DNA from: Nostoc flagelliforme FACHB-838
Lineage (GTDB): Bacteria > Cyanobacteriota > Cyanobacteriia > Cyanobacteriales > Nostocaceae
Length of the DNA stretch: 64,000 nucleotides
Reading direction: 5' to 3'
Assembly: GCF_014698065.1 (NCBI RefSeq)
Contig: NZ_JACJSI010000003.1
Coordinates: forward strand, 1-64,000
Shown here: piece after piece, positions 7,988 through 16,702 of the stretch
Position numbering within the stretch: position 1 is the first letter of the stretch
Layout of the letters: each line of letters opens with the position of its first letter
Notes under the pieces: model-generated
What the model was told of the DNA's origin: nothing
Database searches by the model: none
What the model saw: only the letters and a program-made list of their open reading frames with translations
Position numbers and translations under genes: made by a program

Positions 7988-8521
7988 TCAAGAATCAGCA
8001 TTTAAGCTTCTCAAGTTAATAACAGGCTTCTGATACGCTGCCATTTCCGCAAATGGTCTTCGACACCTATGACAGCACCTATCCTCCCACAGCGCAGGCA
8101 TTTTGAGAGGAGCTTCACAATTTGGACACTTCGCTAAAAGCTTGAGTTCGTGGCGATCGCACTTCCACACCGACTTATACTGCCACTCAATTTGGTGACA
8201 AGGTGCTTCAGCATAACAAGCCCCACACAAGCGAATTGGCTCATGCTGCATTCCCACTCCAGCAGGTGGTAACATCTGGGCTAACCTTTGAGCATCCACT
8301 TCTACCACAGATGCGATCGCTTCCAATTCTTGCTGACTAGGGCGAGGATTAAAATGAAATCTTTCCCAACGTGCCATTACAGCACCAATTCCTGCCAAAC
8401 TACCCAATCCACTTGCGGATAAATGGTTGGCACGTCTGAACCTGCCAAGAAAGTGGCTCAGACTTTCCCCTTCATAGGGTTGAATCAAGAATAGCCAAGG
8501 CTCAATATTTGTTGCTGCCAT
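7988..8521 (-). CDS. tniQ: TniQ, type V-K CAST target-adaptor protein
   Basis: TniQ is the TnsD-related adaptor that links the Cas12k-guide complex to TnsC in type V-K CASTs. The 177 residues carry the TniQ N-terminal core (PYEGESLSHFLGRFRRANHL), a helical region (HFNPRPSQQELEAIASVVEV) and paired zinc knuckles (CGACYAEAPCH, CDRH, CPNC, CCHRC). From memory it is close to the 167-residue ShCAST TniQ but has about ten extra C-terminal residues (VINLRSLNADS), which suggests a shifted stop. The start ATG overlaps the tnsC stop (TAATG), so translation is coupled. A diverged relic of a second tniQ lies at 5,336 to 5,447. Confidence 0.95.
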   Translation of the reverse strand: MAATNIEPWLFLIQPYEGESLSHFLGRFRRANHLSASGLGSLAGIGAVMARWERFHFNPRPSQQELEAIASVVEVDAQRLAQMLPPAGVGMQHEPIRLCGACYAEAPCHQIEWQYKSVWKCDRHELKLLAKCPNCEAPLKMPALWEDRCCHRCRRPFAEMAAYQKPVINLRSLNADS

Positions 8522-9351
8522 TATTTGTACTCCCTAGCTGCTTCCTGTAAAACAGCCTTGTCAATCTTCTTCAATCCTCTTGATAAAGAACGGATTGCTG
8601 CTTCCCTAAGAATTTCATCTAACCGCCCAATGTAACCTTCTGTTGCCGAAATAAGAATTCCGAGCATAGCTTTGCTGATTAGATTAGACGGAACAGGTAG
8701 CTTCAAAATATTATCTTCCCAAGCTTTTACTGTCTTTTTAAAATCATCTCCTGACAACTTCTCAAAACGATGACAAGCCCGAAAGCGATTGTAAACTTGC
8801 TCATCTCGCTTCATCACCGCATCCAAACGATCTGTACCCACCAAGACAACAGCAATTCCTAACTTGTCATAAATATCACGCACATCAGCAAATGTTTCTG
8901 ACTTCAAGCGGTCAGCCTCGTCAATAATTAGCATTTCTACTCCATATCCTTTGAGTACTTCCATCGCTCTTCCACGAAAATCTGATACAGTCCCCTTTGT
9001 TGCCCGAAAATTCAGGTACTCAATAATCTCTTTGAACAAATCTTTAGAAGTACATTTTTGATTGGGTTCAATATAAACCACAGGAACAATTGGAGGTCTT
9101 CCAATTTCTTTCAATGGTTTATGTCTTAATCTATACGCATCACAAGCAACTGTCTTGCCAGTTCGTGATTCCCCCACAACTCTACAGGACTGCCTTGCCT
9201 TGCGTTTGCCATCCAACCACTCATGGAGCTTTTTTACTTGTTCTAGCGGCACAATGCTTTTACTTCTAAGACGAGCAATTTCAGCTTGTAACCACTCATC
9301 GTCTAGTTTTACCCCACCTAACTGCTGGGCGATCGCTTGAGCATCTGTCAT
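8521..9351 (-). CDS. tnsC: TnsC, AAA+ ATPase of type V-K CAST
   Basis: TnsC forms ATP-dependent filaments on DNA and connects target recognition (Cas12k/TniQ) to the TnsB transposase. The 276-residue length equals my recollection of ShCAST TnsC, and the two sequences are largely alignable from memory. Walker A is GESRTGKT (residues 60 to 67), Walker B is MLIIDEADR (Asp144, Glu145), and the sensor region VVLVGTDRLDAV follows. The C-terminal segment SRGLKKIDKAVLQEAAREYK is the conserved end. The gene starts three bases after tnsB stops and overlaps tniQ by one base. No truncation or damaged motif is seen, so it should be functional. Confidence 0.96.
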   Translation of the reverse strand: MTDAQAIAQQLGGVKLDDEWLQAEIARLRSKSIVPLEQVKKLHEWLDGKRKARQSCRVVGESRTGKTVACDAYRLRHKPLKEIGRPPIVPVVYIEPNQKCTSKDLFKEIIEYLNFRATKGTVSDFRGRAMEVLKGYGVEMLIIDEADRLKSETFADVRDIYDKLGIAVVLVGTDRLDAVMKRDEQVYNRFRACHRFEKLSGDDFKKTVKAWEDNILKLPVPSNLISKAMLGILISATEGYIGRLDEILREAAIRSLSRGLKKIDKAVLQEAAREYK

Positions 9352-9354
9352 TTT

Positions 9355-11109
9355 TTACAACCCATATTCTTCACGAAGTTGTTCATAGTCCCACACCTCA
9401 ATGTCTTCGTATTGAGAGTGAACCGTTTCTGTAGATTCCACTTCATCTGGTTCAATTATTTCCGAAGGCAAGGATTCTGTTTTACTTTCATCAACCGCAG
9501 CAGATCGCAAAACAGCCTGTTCCAATTTTTGACGCTCTTTACGACTTTTCTTGCTAGCCACAAGAGCATCACGGTCAACAACTTCTTGCAATAATGATTG
9601 GTTACTGATAGTTTTCCCTGCGTTACGGAGTCTGCGACTTGCTGCCTCAGCCTCATCTAATGCCAGCTGCTCTGTCTCCAAACCTTGAGCGTGAGCGCGA
9701 GTTAAAAATACTTCCTGATTTTTCTCTTGGCGATAAACCAAAATTGTTGTAATGTCTCTGGGATCAAACCTTAAGTTGACAGTTTCTCCGGCATAACCTG
9801 CCAGATATTCTCCTCGATACATCAAGTTCTGGAACTGCAAGCAACCACCTCTTTGTACAGTGCGCCGTGATTGCTTCATTAAACAGATATCCAAATCTCG
9901 TTCTGGTATTGGTACTGGTACTGTAGGCAAACCTGCTTCCCAACGTTCAAAGCGAGTTTGGTCGCCCATTCGCGCATCAATACTTTGGTTGTAACGATCT
10001 ACGATGTAACGTACAAGTAACTGTTCTAGTTCTCGCAAAGTAAGTCTTGCGTCTTTCTCCGCATCTTCTGGGCGTTCTTGTACATTAGATCCGGTGTATC
10101 CAGGAAGCGTGGAAAATAGTTGGTCATTTAATGTTTTGAAAGGACGTTCCACTACTCCACCTTCAGAAGGGCGATCGCGTAAGTGACAGACAAACCCTAA
10201 TTGCGCTCCAATCTGGCTCAAGTGGTTAGAGCGAAAGTCTTTACCGCCATCAGTATAAAAATGTTCTGGCTTACCATAGCTTCCCCACTCACAATGCAGC
10301 TTGTACTCGAAACCGTACTGTTTGGGTAGAATTGCATGGCGTAACGCTAATGCTACTACCTCAGAACTGGGTGGATCAAAGCCCAATTTGATACCCATGA
10401 TGCAACGAGAGTAAGTATCAATTACTGTTGTTAGCCAGGGACGACTTAGTAATTCACCATGTTGATCCACGAGCAACACATCTACGCGGGTATGGTCACA
10501 TTGCCAAACATGGTTACTGTAATCAACAGATAAGTCTTTTCCTTCACGAGTTTTAACTGAAAGCGTTGTCCCTCTCCATCCAGGGCTACGAATACTCTTA
10601 GTTTTTTCTTGTTTTTCCAAGATGGGCGCTAATACCCGTAACACGGTTTTGTAATTGGGCGGCTTAGAGTCCTTTAATTCACGGGCTTTAGCCTCGACTC
10701 TGAGAGCAACTTGTTTAGGGGTCATACGTTTACTACCCTTGTTACCCTCGTTGTAGGTTTTGGTAATGAATTTTTCCCAAAACTCACCAATGCGATGTTT
10801 TCCTTTATCAGCCCTACCTGTTTGAGCGAGTCCGACTAAACCATCTTGTTCCCACTTTTTCACCAATCTTTGTACCGTTCGCAACGATACACCTAGTTTC
10901 TCTGCTGCTTCCCGCAACTTTTGTCCATAAGTTGTGCGATCGCAGGGTTCCAGTAAACTTTGGATTACCTCTAGCCTTACTTGTGCTTCCTCTGATAGTT
11001 GTGTGGCAATTACATTCTTCTCAAGAGTTGTAGCACTTTCTCCTAGTAAGCCTTCCATAGGAATTGCCGAGGGATGAACAGCTAAATCAGGATTTTGCTG
11101 ACTGTTCAT
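9355..11109 (-). CDS. tnsB: TnsB, DDE transposase of type V-K CAST
   Basis: TnsB is the DDE recombinase that binds the transposon ends and joins them to the target; V-K CASTs lack TnsA, so they tend to form cointegrates. The 584 residues match the ShCAST TnsB length and most of its sequence as I recall it. The order is a helix-turn-helix at about 55 to 95 (EAAEKLGVSLRTVQRLVKKW), the RNase H-fold core with catalytic Asp205 (QCDHTRVD), Asp287 (YTDGGKDF) and Glu321 (GGVVERPF), a Mu-type beta-barrel, and the acidic C-terminal tail that contacts TnsC. The start lies 262 bp inside the transposon end, with TnsB sites between, so autoregulation is plausible. Confidence 0.97.
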   Translation of the reverse strand: MNSQQNPDLAVHPSAIPMEGLLGESATTLEKNVIATQLSEEAQVRLEVIQSLLEPCDRTTYGQKLREAAEKLGVSLRTVQRLVKKWEQDGLVGLAQTGRADKGKHRIGEFWEKFITKTYNEGNKGSKRMTPKQVALRVEAKARELKDSKPPNYKTVLRVLAPILEKQEKTKSIRSPGWRGTTLSVKTREGKDLSVDYSNHVWQCDHTRVDVLLVDQHGELLSRPWLTTVIDTYSRCIMGIKLGFDPPSSEVVALALRHAILPKQYGFEYKLHCEWGSYGKPEHFYTDGGKDFRSNHLSQIGAQLGFVCHLRDRPSEGGVVERPFKTLNDQLFSTLPGYTGSNVQERPEDAEKDARLTLRELEQLLVRYIVDRYNQSIDARMGDQTRFERWEAGLPTVPVPIPERDLDICLMKQSRRTVQRGGCLQFQNLMYRGEYLAGYAGETVNLRFDPRDITTILVYRQEKNQEVFLTRAHAQGLETEQLALDEAEAASRRLRNAGKTISNQSLLQEVVDRDALVASKKSRKERQKLEQAVLRSAAVDESKTESLPSEIIEPDEVESTETVHSQYEDIEVWDYEQLREEYGL

Positions 11110-11161
11110 AATGCAAAGCTTTTTTATAAAAACATATTGTTATTCTACTTAAACAGAAAGC

Positions 11162-11371
11162 GACAGTCAATTTGTCATTATGAAAATACACAAAAGCTTT
11201 TTTATCTCTGGTGAAGCGACAGCTAATTTGTCACTATTACCCAAAATGACAGCTAATCTGTCACTGTCAAGATGTTATCCTAATACTACTAAAACGCTGT
11301 AACCTATACCGAGCAAGATTTTAATGGATGACATTAATTTGTCTCGACGACAGATAATTAGTCACTGTACA
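11162..11371 (-). repeat. CAST left end: terminal repeat and TnsB-binding sites
   Basis: The end of the transposon is marked by TGTACA at 11,366-11,371. The minus strand then begins TGTACAGTGACTAATTATCT, matching my recollection of the ShCAST left end apart from single bases. Five copies of a TnsB-type motif (GACAG/T, AT-rich centre, TGTC/AGTC) lie at about 11,162-11,180, 11,218-11,236, 11,248-11,266, 11,330-11,343 and 11,349-11,371. The outer two are 19 bp apart; the inner three are more widely and unevenly spaced. The likely 5-bp target duplication on this side is TTTGT at 11,372-11,376; its partner is outside the window. The repeats probably also cover the tnsB promoter. Confidence 0.92.
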
Positions 11372-11447
11372 TTTGTGATTGCTATGAACTCACTGCGATG
11401 GAATCAAGCCTGCATAAACGGAACCTATGATAGGCATCACCTTAGCT

Positions 11448-12842
11448 TTAACTTCGCTTTAATTTCAAAGCCTCAGCAGCTGATACACCCTCACCCTGAC
11501 TGCCAAAATACCACAAAGCTGTAGCAGCCTCAGCACGAGTTACTGGTTTTTTGGGTTGAAACAGAGTCGTATAACCAAACACCCGCCGAATATTTGACTG
11601 TTCGCCATTCTGGTAATCAGCTAACACTGCTCTTAAAGCCTTGGGGTCAATTCGCGCTGCATCTTGGAAACCCCAAGTTTGTTTGACCGCATCTAAGTTA
11701 GCAGAGGGTAAAGCTTGGCGAGTATCTAAGGGTAATTTCCACAACAGTAACTGTTCTCGCGTTAGGGGTGCATCAGGACGAAACAAAACGACTGTAGAAT
11801 CTCCAGACAAAGGACTAGGAATTAACCCAGCTTCGGCTAATCCCTGAATTGCTGGAAAATCAGGGTCTTTTGCAGACACATCAGTAAAAGCTGATTGAGT
11901 ACTTTCTGATGCCAAGCGAATTTGTTTAGCTGGATTGTTGGCATACATGGCATTGTTGGCAGCAATTAGCCAACGGGCATATTCTCGATGTGTAACGATT
12001 TTATTGGGTTCAAACTGGTTCGCTGTGGTAGTAGAGTTGCTCTTAATTGCCTTTGGCTCTAAAGACAAAACACCTAAGGCAGCCAAATCTTGAATTTGTT
12101 GCCGCCATTCTTGCGGAGCCTTATTTAGATCGTTGAATACCTGAGATTCAGGTGTGGCTGTAGGGGTTGTTTGGTTATTAGCTGTGCTTGGTGGCTGTGC
12201 TGCCAAGTTTGCAGGCGCTACTGGGCCAATGAACTCTAAATCTCCTGGTTGAGGAACGGCGTTAGTCGTTTCGTTAGGATTTGTAGTTGGGATAGATTGT
12301 GCCGTTGCAATACTATTCGGTACGTAATCAATCAGTAATTCAGTGGCAATCTGGGGTTGATTGGGTGTGGCGTTAGTAACTGGTTTAGGCTGAATGAAAA
12401 TCTTTAAAAGCAAATCGTTACGACGTGCCTCAAAAGCACCTCCGGCATCATCTGTTGGCTGTTGCAAAATCTGCCAGTTATTCGCTTGAAACTGGCTGCG
12501 ATAAAAGCTAGCAATAAAGTTACTGGGGTCAGAACTCAACCAACGAGTTGAGATTCTGTTTTCTGAGCCGCTAGCAGGTGTAACTTCCTGTAGTTTGGCA
12601 TTGGAATATAAAGGGATATCTTTGGGAAAATCAGCTGGTAACTCAACTGTTGATTCGTTTTGCTGTGCTTGCAGTTGGTTACTCTGAGATTCTCCAAAGA
12701 CAACTGGATTGCTTTGCAGTTTCGGATCTGCCGCCAATGATTGCTCAAGGTTTTTGGCGACTGGACTGTTAGCACAGGCTGTTAAGGAAGTGAGTAGAAC
12801 AGCCCAAATTAGAAATACAGATGGACGTTTGCAGGGAAGCAC
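11448..12842 (-). CDS. SLH-domain lipoprotein
   Basis: The 464 residues begin with a lipoprotein signal ending in LTSLTAC (lipobox, Cys at about 23), followed by a low-complexity Asn/Gln/Pro-rich linker. A domain at about 70 to 170 (ELPADFPKDIPLYSNAKLQE) resembles those of other cyanobacterial envelope lipoproteins. The C-terminal half carries two or three S-layer-homology repeats (FTDVSAKDPDFPAIQGLAEAG, and the terminal PKKPVTRAEAATALWYFGSQ). SLH repeats anchor proteins to the peptidoglycan-linked polymer beneath the outer membrane. It lies just outside the CAST: its stop codon is 77 bp from the transposon end, so insertion left the coding frame intact. Confidence 0.85.
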   Translation of the reverse strand: MLPCKRPSVFLIWAVLLTSLTACANSPVAKNLEQSLAADPKLQSNPVVFGESQSNQLQAQQNESTVELPADFPKDIPLYSNAKLQEVTPASGSENRISTRWLSSDPSNFIASFYRSQFQANNWQILQQPTDDAGGAFEARRNDLLLKIFIQPKPVTNATPNQPQIATELLIDYVPNSIATAQSIPTTNPNETTNAVPQPGDLEFIGPVAPANLAAQPPSTANNQTTPTATPESQVFNDLNKAPQEWRQQIQDLAALGVLSLEPKAIKSNSTTTANQFEPNKIVTHREYARWLIAANNAMYANNPAKQIRLASESTQSAFTDVSAKDPDFPAIQGLAEAGLIPSPLSGDSTVVLFRPDAPLTREQLLLWKLPLDTRQALPSANLDAVKQTWGFQDAARIDPKALRAVLADYQNGEQSNIRRVFGYTTLFQPKKPVTRAEAATALWYFGSQGEGVSAAEALKLKRS

Positions 12843-14354
12843 AGGAAATCACAAATTGAGTTTCAATTCCTACCCTAGCGCAGACTGTTCATTAAATGGG
12901 ATTGGGGGCTGGGAACTCTGGGGATTAGTAAAGAAAAAGCAGGCAAGTTGGGGAGAATCTAATACTTGTGGGTTAAGGGGAAAAGGGGAAGGGGAAAGAA
13001 AAAACCTTTACCCTTTAACCTTTTCCCTAAATCCAATGCCGAGTTAAAAATACTTAACCGAGTAGTATTGGGGGAGAATCGAATCTTGCCTCCGCTTCTT
13101 TGTATCACCAAAAGACATTACCGACTCACGGTGTCTTCTTCGTAAATGTCTCTGTTGGTGAAGATAATATTTTAAAAAATGAGTAAACGGTAGCAGAAGC
13201 TACCGTATTGTCTTTGTTTTACAGCCATTAGGTTTTTATAATTCCCATGCTTATTTATAGACTTCCCTAAAATTCTGGCAAACTAACATTTTTGGAAAAA
13301 AAATATAAATAAATCTGGAATTGTTGCTATACAATAGTTTCAGGATTTCGTTGCTTTAAGCTAGTACTCCACCACAGGGATTACTATCTGCGATCGCCAA
13401 GCGACTGAAGTGATAGACTAAGATTAAAGCCCTCCTTAGCCTCACCCAATGAGGGGAATAAATCAAGTTCGCTAACACTAGCTTAAAATCGATTTTAGAA
13501 ATTATTCATCTGACGATGGTAAGCTGAGTAAGGCAATAGCTGGAAAATGCCAGTGTTAAGCATTTCCAGGAACTTAGCGTAAGTTCGTTATTCTTGGCGA
13601 CTGTAGTCATAGGTAAAGCAGTCAAGTGTCACAGCAGTTTCCCTCGTATCTGTAATTTGATTTTCTGGGGAAAGTGTTGCTTGTGCAACCTCGAAAGCAG
13701 TAAGTGCTTCCCCTAAAAGTGCGTAGTTTACCGCCGTAGGCATCGCCTCTATGTTATCCAAAGCTTTCTTTCGGGCAACTCATCCCCTGTTCATCTGGGA
13801 TAGGGCAACGGTTCTTTTAGAAGGCTGGGCACAGGGTATGCTTTAAGTTATAAAGGGGCAGTATAAAGTCAGCTATGGCTGTTTTCCCAGTCCTACTAAT
13901 CATTGGGTAGGGGCAAAAAAGACACTTCATCCAATGCACTGGCGGTTGAGAAAACTCTCTACAAACTTGGTCTGAACAGTTAACAGCTTCCTGATAGATT
14001 AGATACAATTAGCATCTACGTTTGCTTAGGCGTAGACATCGCTTATTCAAAACGAGTACTCGAATTGAAATGGTGCTGCACTAGGCGATTTGACATAGTA
14101 TTTAGACCTTTTACCTGCTGGCTCTGGCAAAAATTTTTGATTCAGGGCAAATTAAGACTTATATTCAAGAGCAAAGGTGTTTTTTGGAGATTAAGTTCAC
14201 CAAAAGGAGGCAAAAGGCTGAAAAAGATATGTCTGATGTCAAAAACGCAGATCGGATAAGAGTATGAAAATCTAAAATAGATATTAAATCGAAGAAAAAA
14301 CAACGATCATCAACAACCGTCAGTCAATTTTACTTTCTGTAAAGCGTCACCGGG
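12843..14354. other. 1.5-kb intergenic region with several predicted hairpins
   Basis: No convincing gene is seen. By eye it holds a long imperfect hairpin at 13,103-13,165, a clean stem-loop at 13,187-13,206, an inverted repeat (TTTAAGCTAGT at about 13,354-13,364 against ACTAGCTTAAA at about 13,479-13,489) enclosing about 115 bp, and further short stems up to 13,760. Short cyanobacterial repeats (GCCGTAGGCATCGCC near 13,733) also occur. The segment 13,345-13,760 looks structured enough to be an RNA, but it does not match RNase P RNA, tmRNA or 6S RNA as I recall them. Confidence 0.5.
13187..13206 (+). terminator. Stem-loop, possible terminator
   Basis: ACGGTAGC and GCTACCGT pair perfectly around the loop AGAA. 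A moderately T-rich stretch (ATTGTCTTTGTTTTA) follows on the plus strand. No gene ends just upstream, so it may terminate a small RNA. Confidence 0.4.
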
Positions 14355-15569
14355 TTGTTACCAGTGCTGAAACACGATTACATGCAAGTTTCCCAGGATC
14401 AGCCTATTTATTCTGAGGCTCCACTCCAGCTGTTACTGTTTGTCGATGGGCGTCCTAAGTCCCGCCAACAGGTGCAGCGAATACGCGCTTACTTAAAAGA
14501 ATTGCAGGCTGAGTATAGTTTTGAACTCCAAACTATTGATGTAGGACAACAACCTTACTTAGCAGAACACTTTAAATTGATCGCAACGCCAGCTTTAATC
14601 AAAATCCATCCCGAACCACGACAGATTTTAGCTGGGAGTAATATCATAGCGCAATTGAAAAACTGGTGGCCTCGCTGGCAAGCGGCTGTAGATGCCTACT
14701 TAAAATTACAGGAAGATTTACAAGAACGGATAGACGATAGTGCTAGGGCAATATCACCCAAATCAACTATCCGTTCAGTTGCTGTTTCTGCTGAACTCAT
14801 CCGACTCTCAGACGAAATTTTTCGCTTGAAGCAGGAAAAAGATAACCTCCAAGAGCAGCTACAGTTTAAAGATCGGGTGATTGGAATCCTAGCGCACGAT
14901 CTTCGCAATCCGCTAACTGCTGCCGCGATCGCCATCGAAACTCTCCAATCTAACTACAATTTAGAGACAGGCCAATTCCAGCGCCTCAAACCGTCCATGA
15001 CGGCGCATCTATTAAAACAAGCCCGTAATCAAACTAAAATCATTGATCGGATGATTACCGACCTCTTGCAGGTGGGTCGTGGCAAAGATACAGAATTTCG
15101 CATCATACCACAAAAAGTACAACTAGGTAAACTGTGCTTAGAGGTACTAGAAGAATTATGCGATCGCTACACCGCCAAATCCCAAAATGTAGAAACAGAT
15201 ATTCCTAATGATTTACCTTATGTATATGCTGACCCAGAACGCATCCGTCAAGTGGTAGTGAATCTGTTAGATAATGCCATCAAATACACCCCAGAAGGTG
15301 GCAAAATTAGCGTTGCCGGATTGCATCGTACTACCCAAAAAGTTCAGTTTAGTATTGGCGATACTGGGCCTGGTATTCCTGTAGAGAATCGCGATCGCAT
15401 TTTTGAAAACCACTTCCGCCTGCAACGGGATGAAGGTAAAGAAGGTTACGGGATTGGTCTTTGTTTATGCCAACGCATCATCCTGGCACACTATGGCCAA
15501 ATTTGGGTGGACTCTGCCCCCAATAACGGAGCATGGTTTCACTTCACACTACCAGTTTATCCTTCTTAA
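14355..15569 (+). CDS. sasA: SasA, KaiC-interacting sensor histidine kinase
   Basis: SasA reads the KaiABC clock and phosphorylates the regulator RpaA, driving circadian gene expression. The 404 residues start with a KaiB-like thioredoxin-fold domain (about 20 to 105: [40 protein letters not shown]). A linker and HisKA domain follow, with His181 in [11 protein letters not shown], then a GHKL ATPase (N-box [15 protein letters not shown]1 GDTGPGIP, G2 GYGIGLCL). The first codon may be either the one at 14,355 or the Met of [10 protein letters not shown] at 14,382. No kai or rpaA gene is adjacent, which is usual. Confidence 0.93.
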   Translation: MLPVLKHDYMQVSQDQPIYSEAPLQLLLFVDGRPKSRQQVQRIRAYLKELQAEYSFELQTIDVGQQPYLAEHFKLIATPALIKIHPEPRQILAGSNIIAQLKNWWPRWQAAVDAYLKLQEDLQERIDDSARAISPKSTIRSVAVSAELIRLSDEIFRLKQEKDNLQEQLQFKDRVIGILAHDLRNPLTAAAIAIETLQSNYNLETGQFQRLKPSMTAHLLKQARNQTKIIDRMITDLLQVGRGKDTEFRIIPQKVQLGKLCLEVLEELCDRYTAKSQNVETDIPNDLPYVYADPERIRQVVVNLLDNAIKYTPEGGKISVAGLHRTTQKVQFSIGDTGPGIPVENRDRIFENHFRLQRDEGKEGYGIGLCLCQRIILAHYGQIWVDSAPNNGAWFHFTLPVYPS

Positions 15570-15628
15570 GTAATAGACATAGGGCATTAGAGCTTGGTCA
15601 TTCCCAACTGACTAATGACTAATGACAA

Positions 15629-16702
15629 TTAAGGACTTGAGATAAAGCGATCGCGCCCTCCAGCTTTTGCTTGATAAAGTGCTTTATCTGCCATGACAAT
15701 CAAATCTGAAGGTGAGGATTCCCAAGTGGGGACAACAGTTGCCACGCCCATACTAAGGGTAACGTGCTGACTCACCAGAGATCCGTCATGAACAATTTGC
15801 AAATCTTTGACTCCCGCTTGTATCATAGCGGCAACATGAAGTGCGCCAGATGCAGGGGTGTATGGCATAATCACAGCAAATTCTTCGCCACCGTAACGCG
15901 CTACTAAATCCTGATGTTTTTGTGCCTTAAGGCTTAAGACAGCACCCACCTTTTGCAAACAGACATCCCCCGCTGGATGCCCATATCTATCGTTATAAAA
16001 TTTAAAAAAGTCGATATCACACAAAATCATTGATAGGGGAGATCCCTCTTGTACGAGATTAATCCACTGAGTATTGAGATAATCGTCAAAGCGCCGACGA
16101 TTAGCCAACTCAGTTAAGCCATCTACATTGGCAAGGTGATGCAAAGCTTGGTTTGCCGCCTCTAACTGTTTGTATACTTGCGCTTGCTGTAGCAGTCGGC
16201 GCAATCGCTGGCGCAATACAGGCCAGTGAATTGGCTTCGTCACATAATCAGTCGCCCCTGCCTCAAAAGCACGGTTTACGGATTCTTCATCGTCCAAGCA
16301 TGTGATCATCAAGATGGGGGTGCGCTCCCATATCTTGGATATAACCGTATTTTTTAAGGCAGAATCAGTATCAAATGTTGAAAGTGCTGATATCAAATTA
16401 TTCCTGGCAATTTGGAGCAGGTGCTTACAGCAGGTAAAGCCATCCATCACAGGCATTACAGCATCTAGCAAGACTACATCCGGTTTGATAGTCTCGTAAG
16501 CATCTAAACATTGTTTACCATCATTGACCTCGACCACTCGATAACCTTCTTGTTCCATCGCTTTACGCAACAACACTCGGATGGTCTTGTCATCATCAGC
16601 CACTAGAATCAGTGGCGGTTGTTTAGTAGAAAGAGGAAATGAGCTTATGCCTGACATGAGTTGCCTTCCACTTGCAGAACTATCCTGAAAAAGGCTGTGC
16701 AA
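15629..16702 (-). CDS. Response regulator with GGDEF diguanylate cyclase domain
   Basis: This 357-residue protein has a receiver domain (LILVADDDKTIRVLL; phospho-acceptor Asp80 in VVLLDAVMPVMDG) and a GGDEF domain with active-site GGEEF at 271 to 275. The receiver carries an unusual insertion of about 25 residues (NNLISALSTFDTDSALKN) before the fourth strand. The inhibitory I-site RxxD is degenerate (KHQD), which may weaken product inhibition. It should make cyclic di-GMP from two GTP when phosphorylated. The start may be the internal Met17 (MSGISSFPLS). The partner kinase is not obvious; sasA is convergent and need not be related. Confidence 0.9.
   Translation of the reverse strand: MHSLFQDSSASGRQLMSGISSFPLSTKQPPLILVADDDKTIRVLLRKAMEQEGYRVVEVNDGKQCLDAYETIKPDVVLLDAVMPVMDGFTCCKHLLQIARNNLISALSTFDTDSALKNTVISKIWERTPILMITCLDDEESVNRAFEAGATDYVTKPIHWPVLRQRLRRLLQQAQVYKQLEAANQALHHLANVDGLTELANRRRFDDYLNTQWINLVQEGSPLSMILCDIDFFKFYNDRYGHPAGDVCLQKVGAVLSLKAQKHQDLVARYGGEEFAVIMPYTPASGALHVAAMIQAGVKDLQIVHDGSLVSQHVTLSMGVATVVPTWESSPSDLIVMADKALYQAKAGGRDRFISSP

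Larger units (their letters stand above)
1..11371 (-). mobile_element. Type V-K CAST, tnsB end with defence-type cargo (partial)
   Basis: One end of the element is defined at 11,371 and carries tnsB-tnsC-tniQ. Everything to the left is cargo: regulator fragments, the ATPase/STAS/PIN module, the hsdS/Septu-like operon and an IS630 insertion. No cas12k, tracrRNA or CRISPR repeats occur in the window. In V-K elements these usually sit near the opposite end, so the element either extends past position 1 or has lost its guide module. The left boundary given here is only the window edge. The relic tniQ inside the cargo shows that the element has a compound history. Confidence 0.85.

Noticed and set aside
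11162-11371. Repeated GACAG..TGTC motifs considered as a CRISPR array.
   Set aside because: The copies are short, unevenly spaced and imperfect, and match transposon-end binding sites instead.
1-11371. Search by eye for cas12k, tracrRNA and V-K CRISPR repeats.
   Set aside because: No frame of about 600 residues with RuvC-like features and no direct repeats with 30-40 bp spacers were found in this part.
11372-11447. tRNA gene or fragment beside the CAST end.
   Set aside because: No cloverleaf or T-loop motif can be drawn; GCTTGATTCC alone is not enough.
13345-13760. RNase P RNA, tmRNA or 6S RNA gene.
   Set aside because: None of the conserved core sequences I know for these RNAs is visible on either strand.
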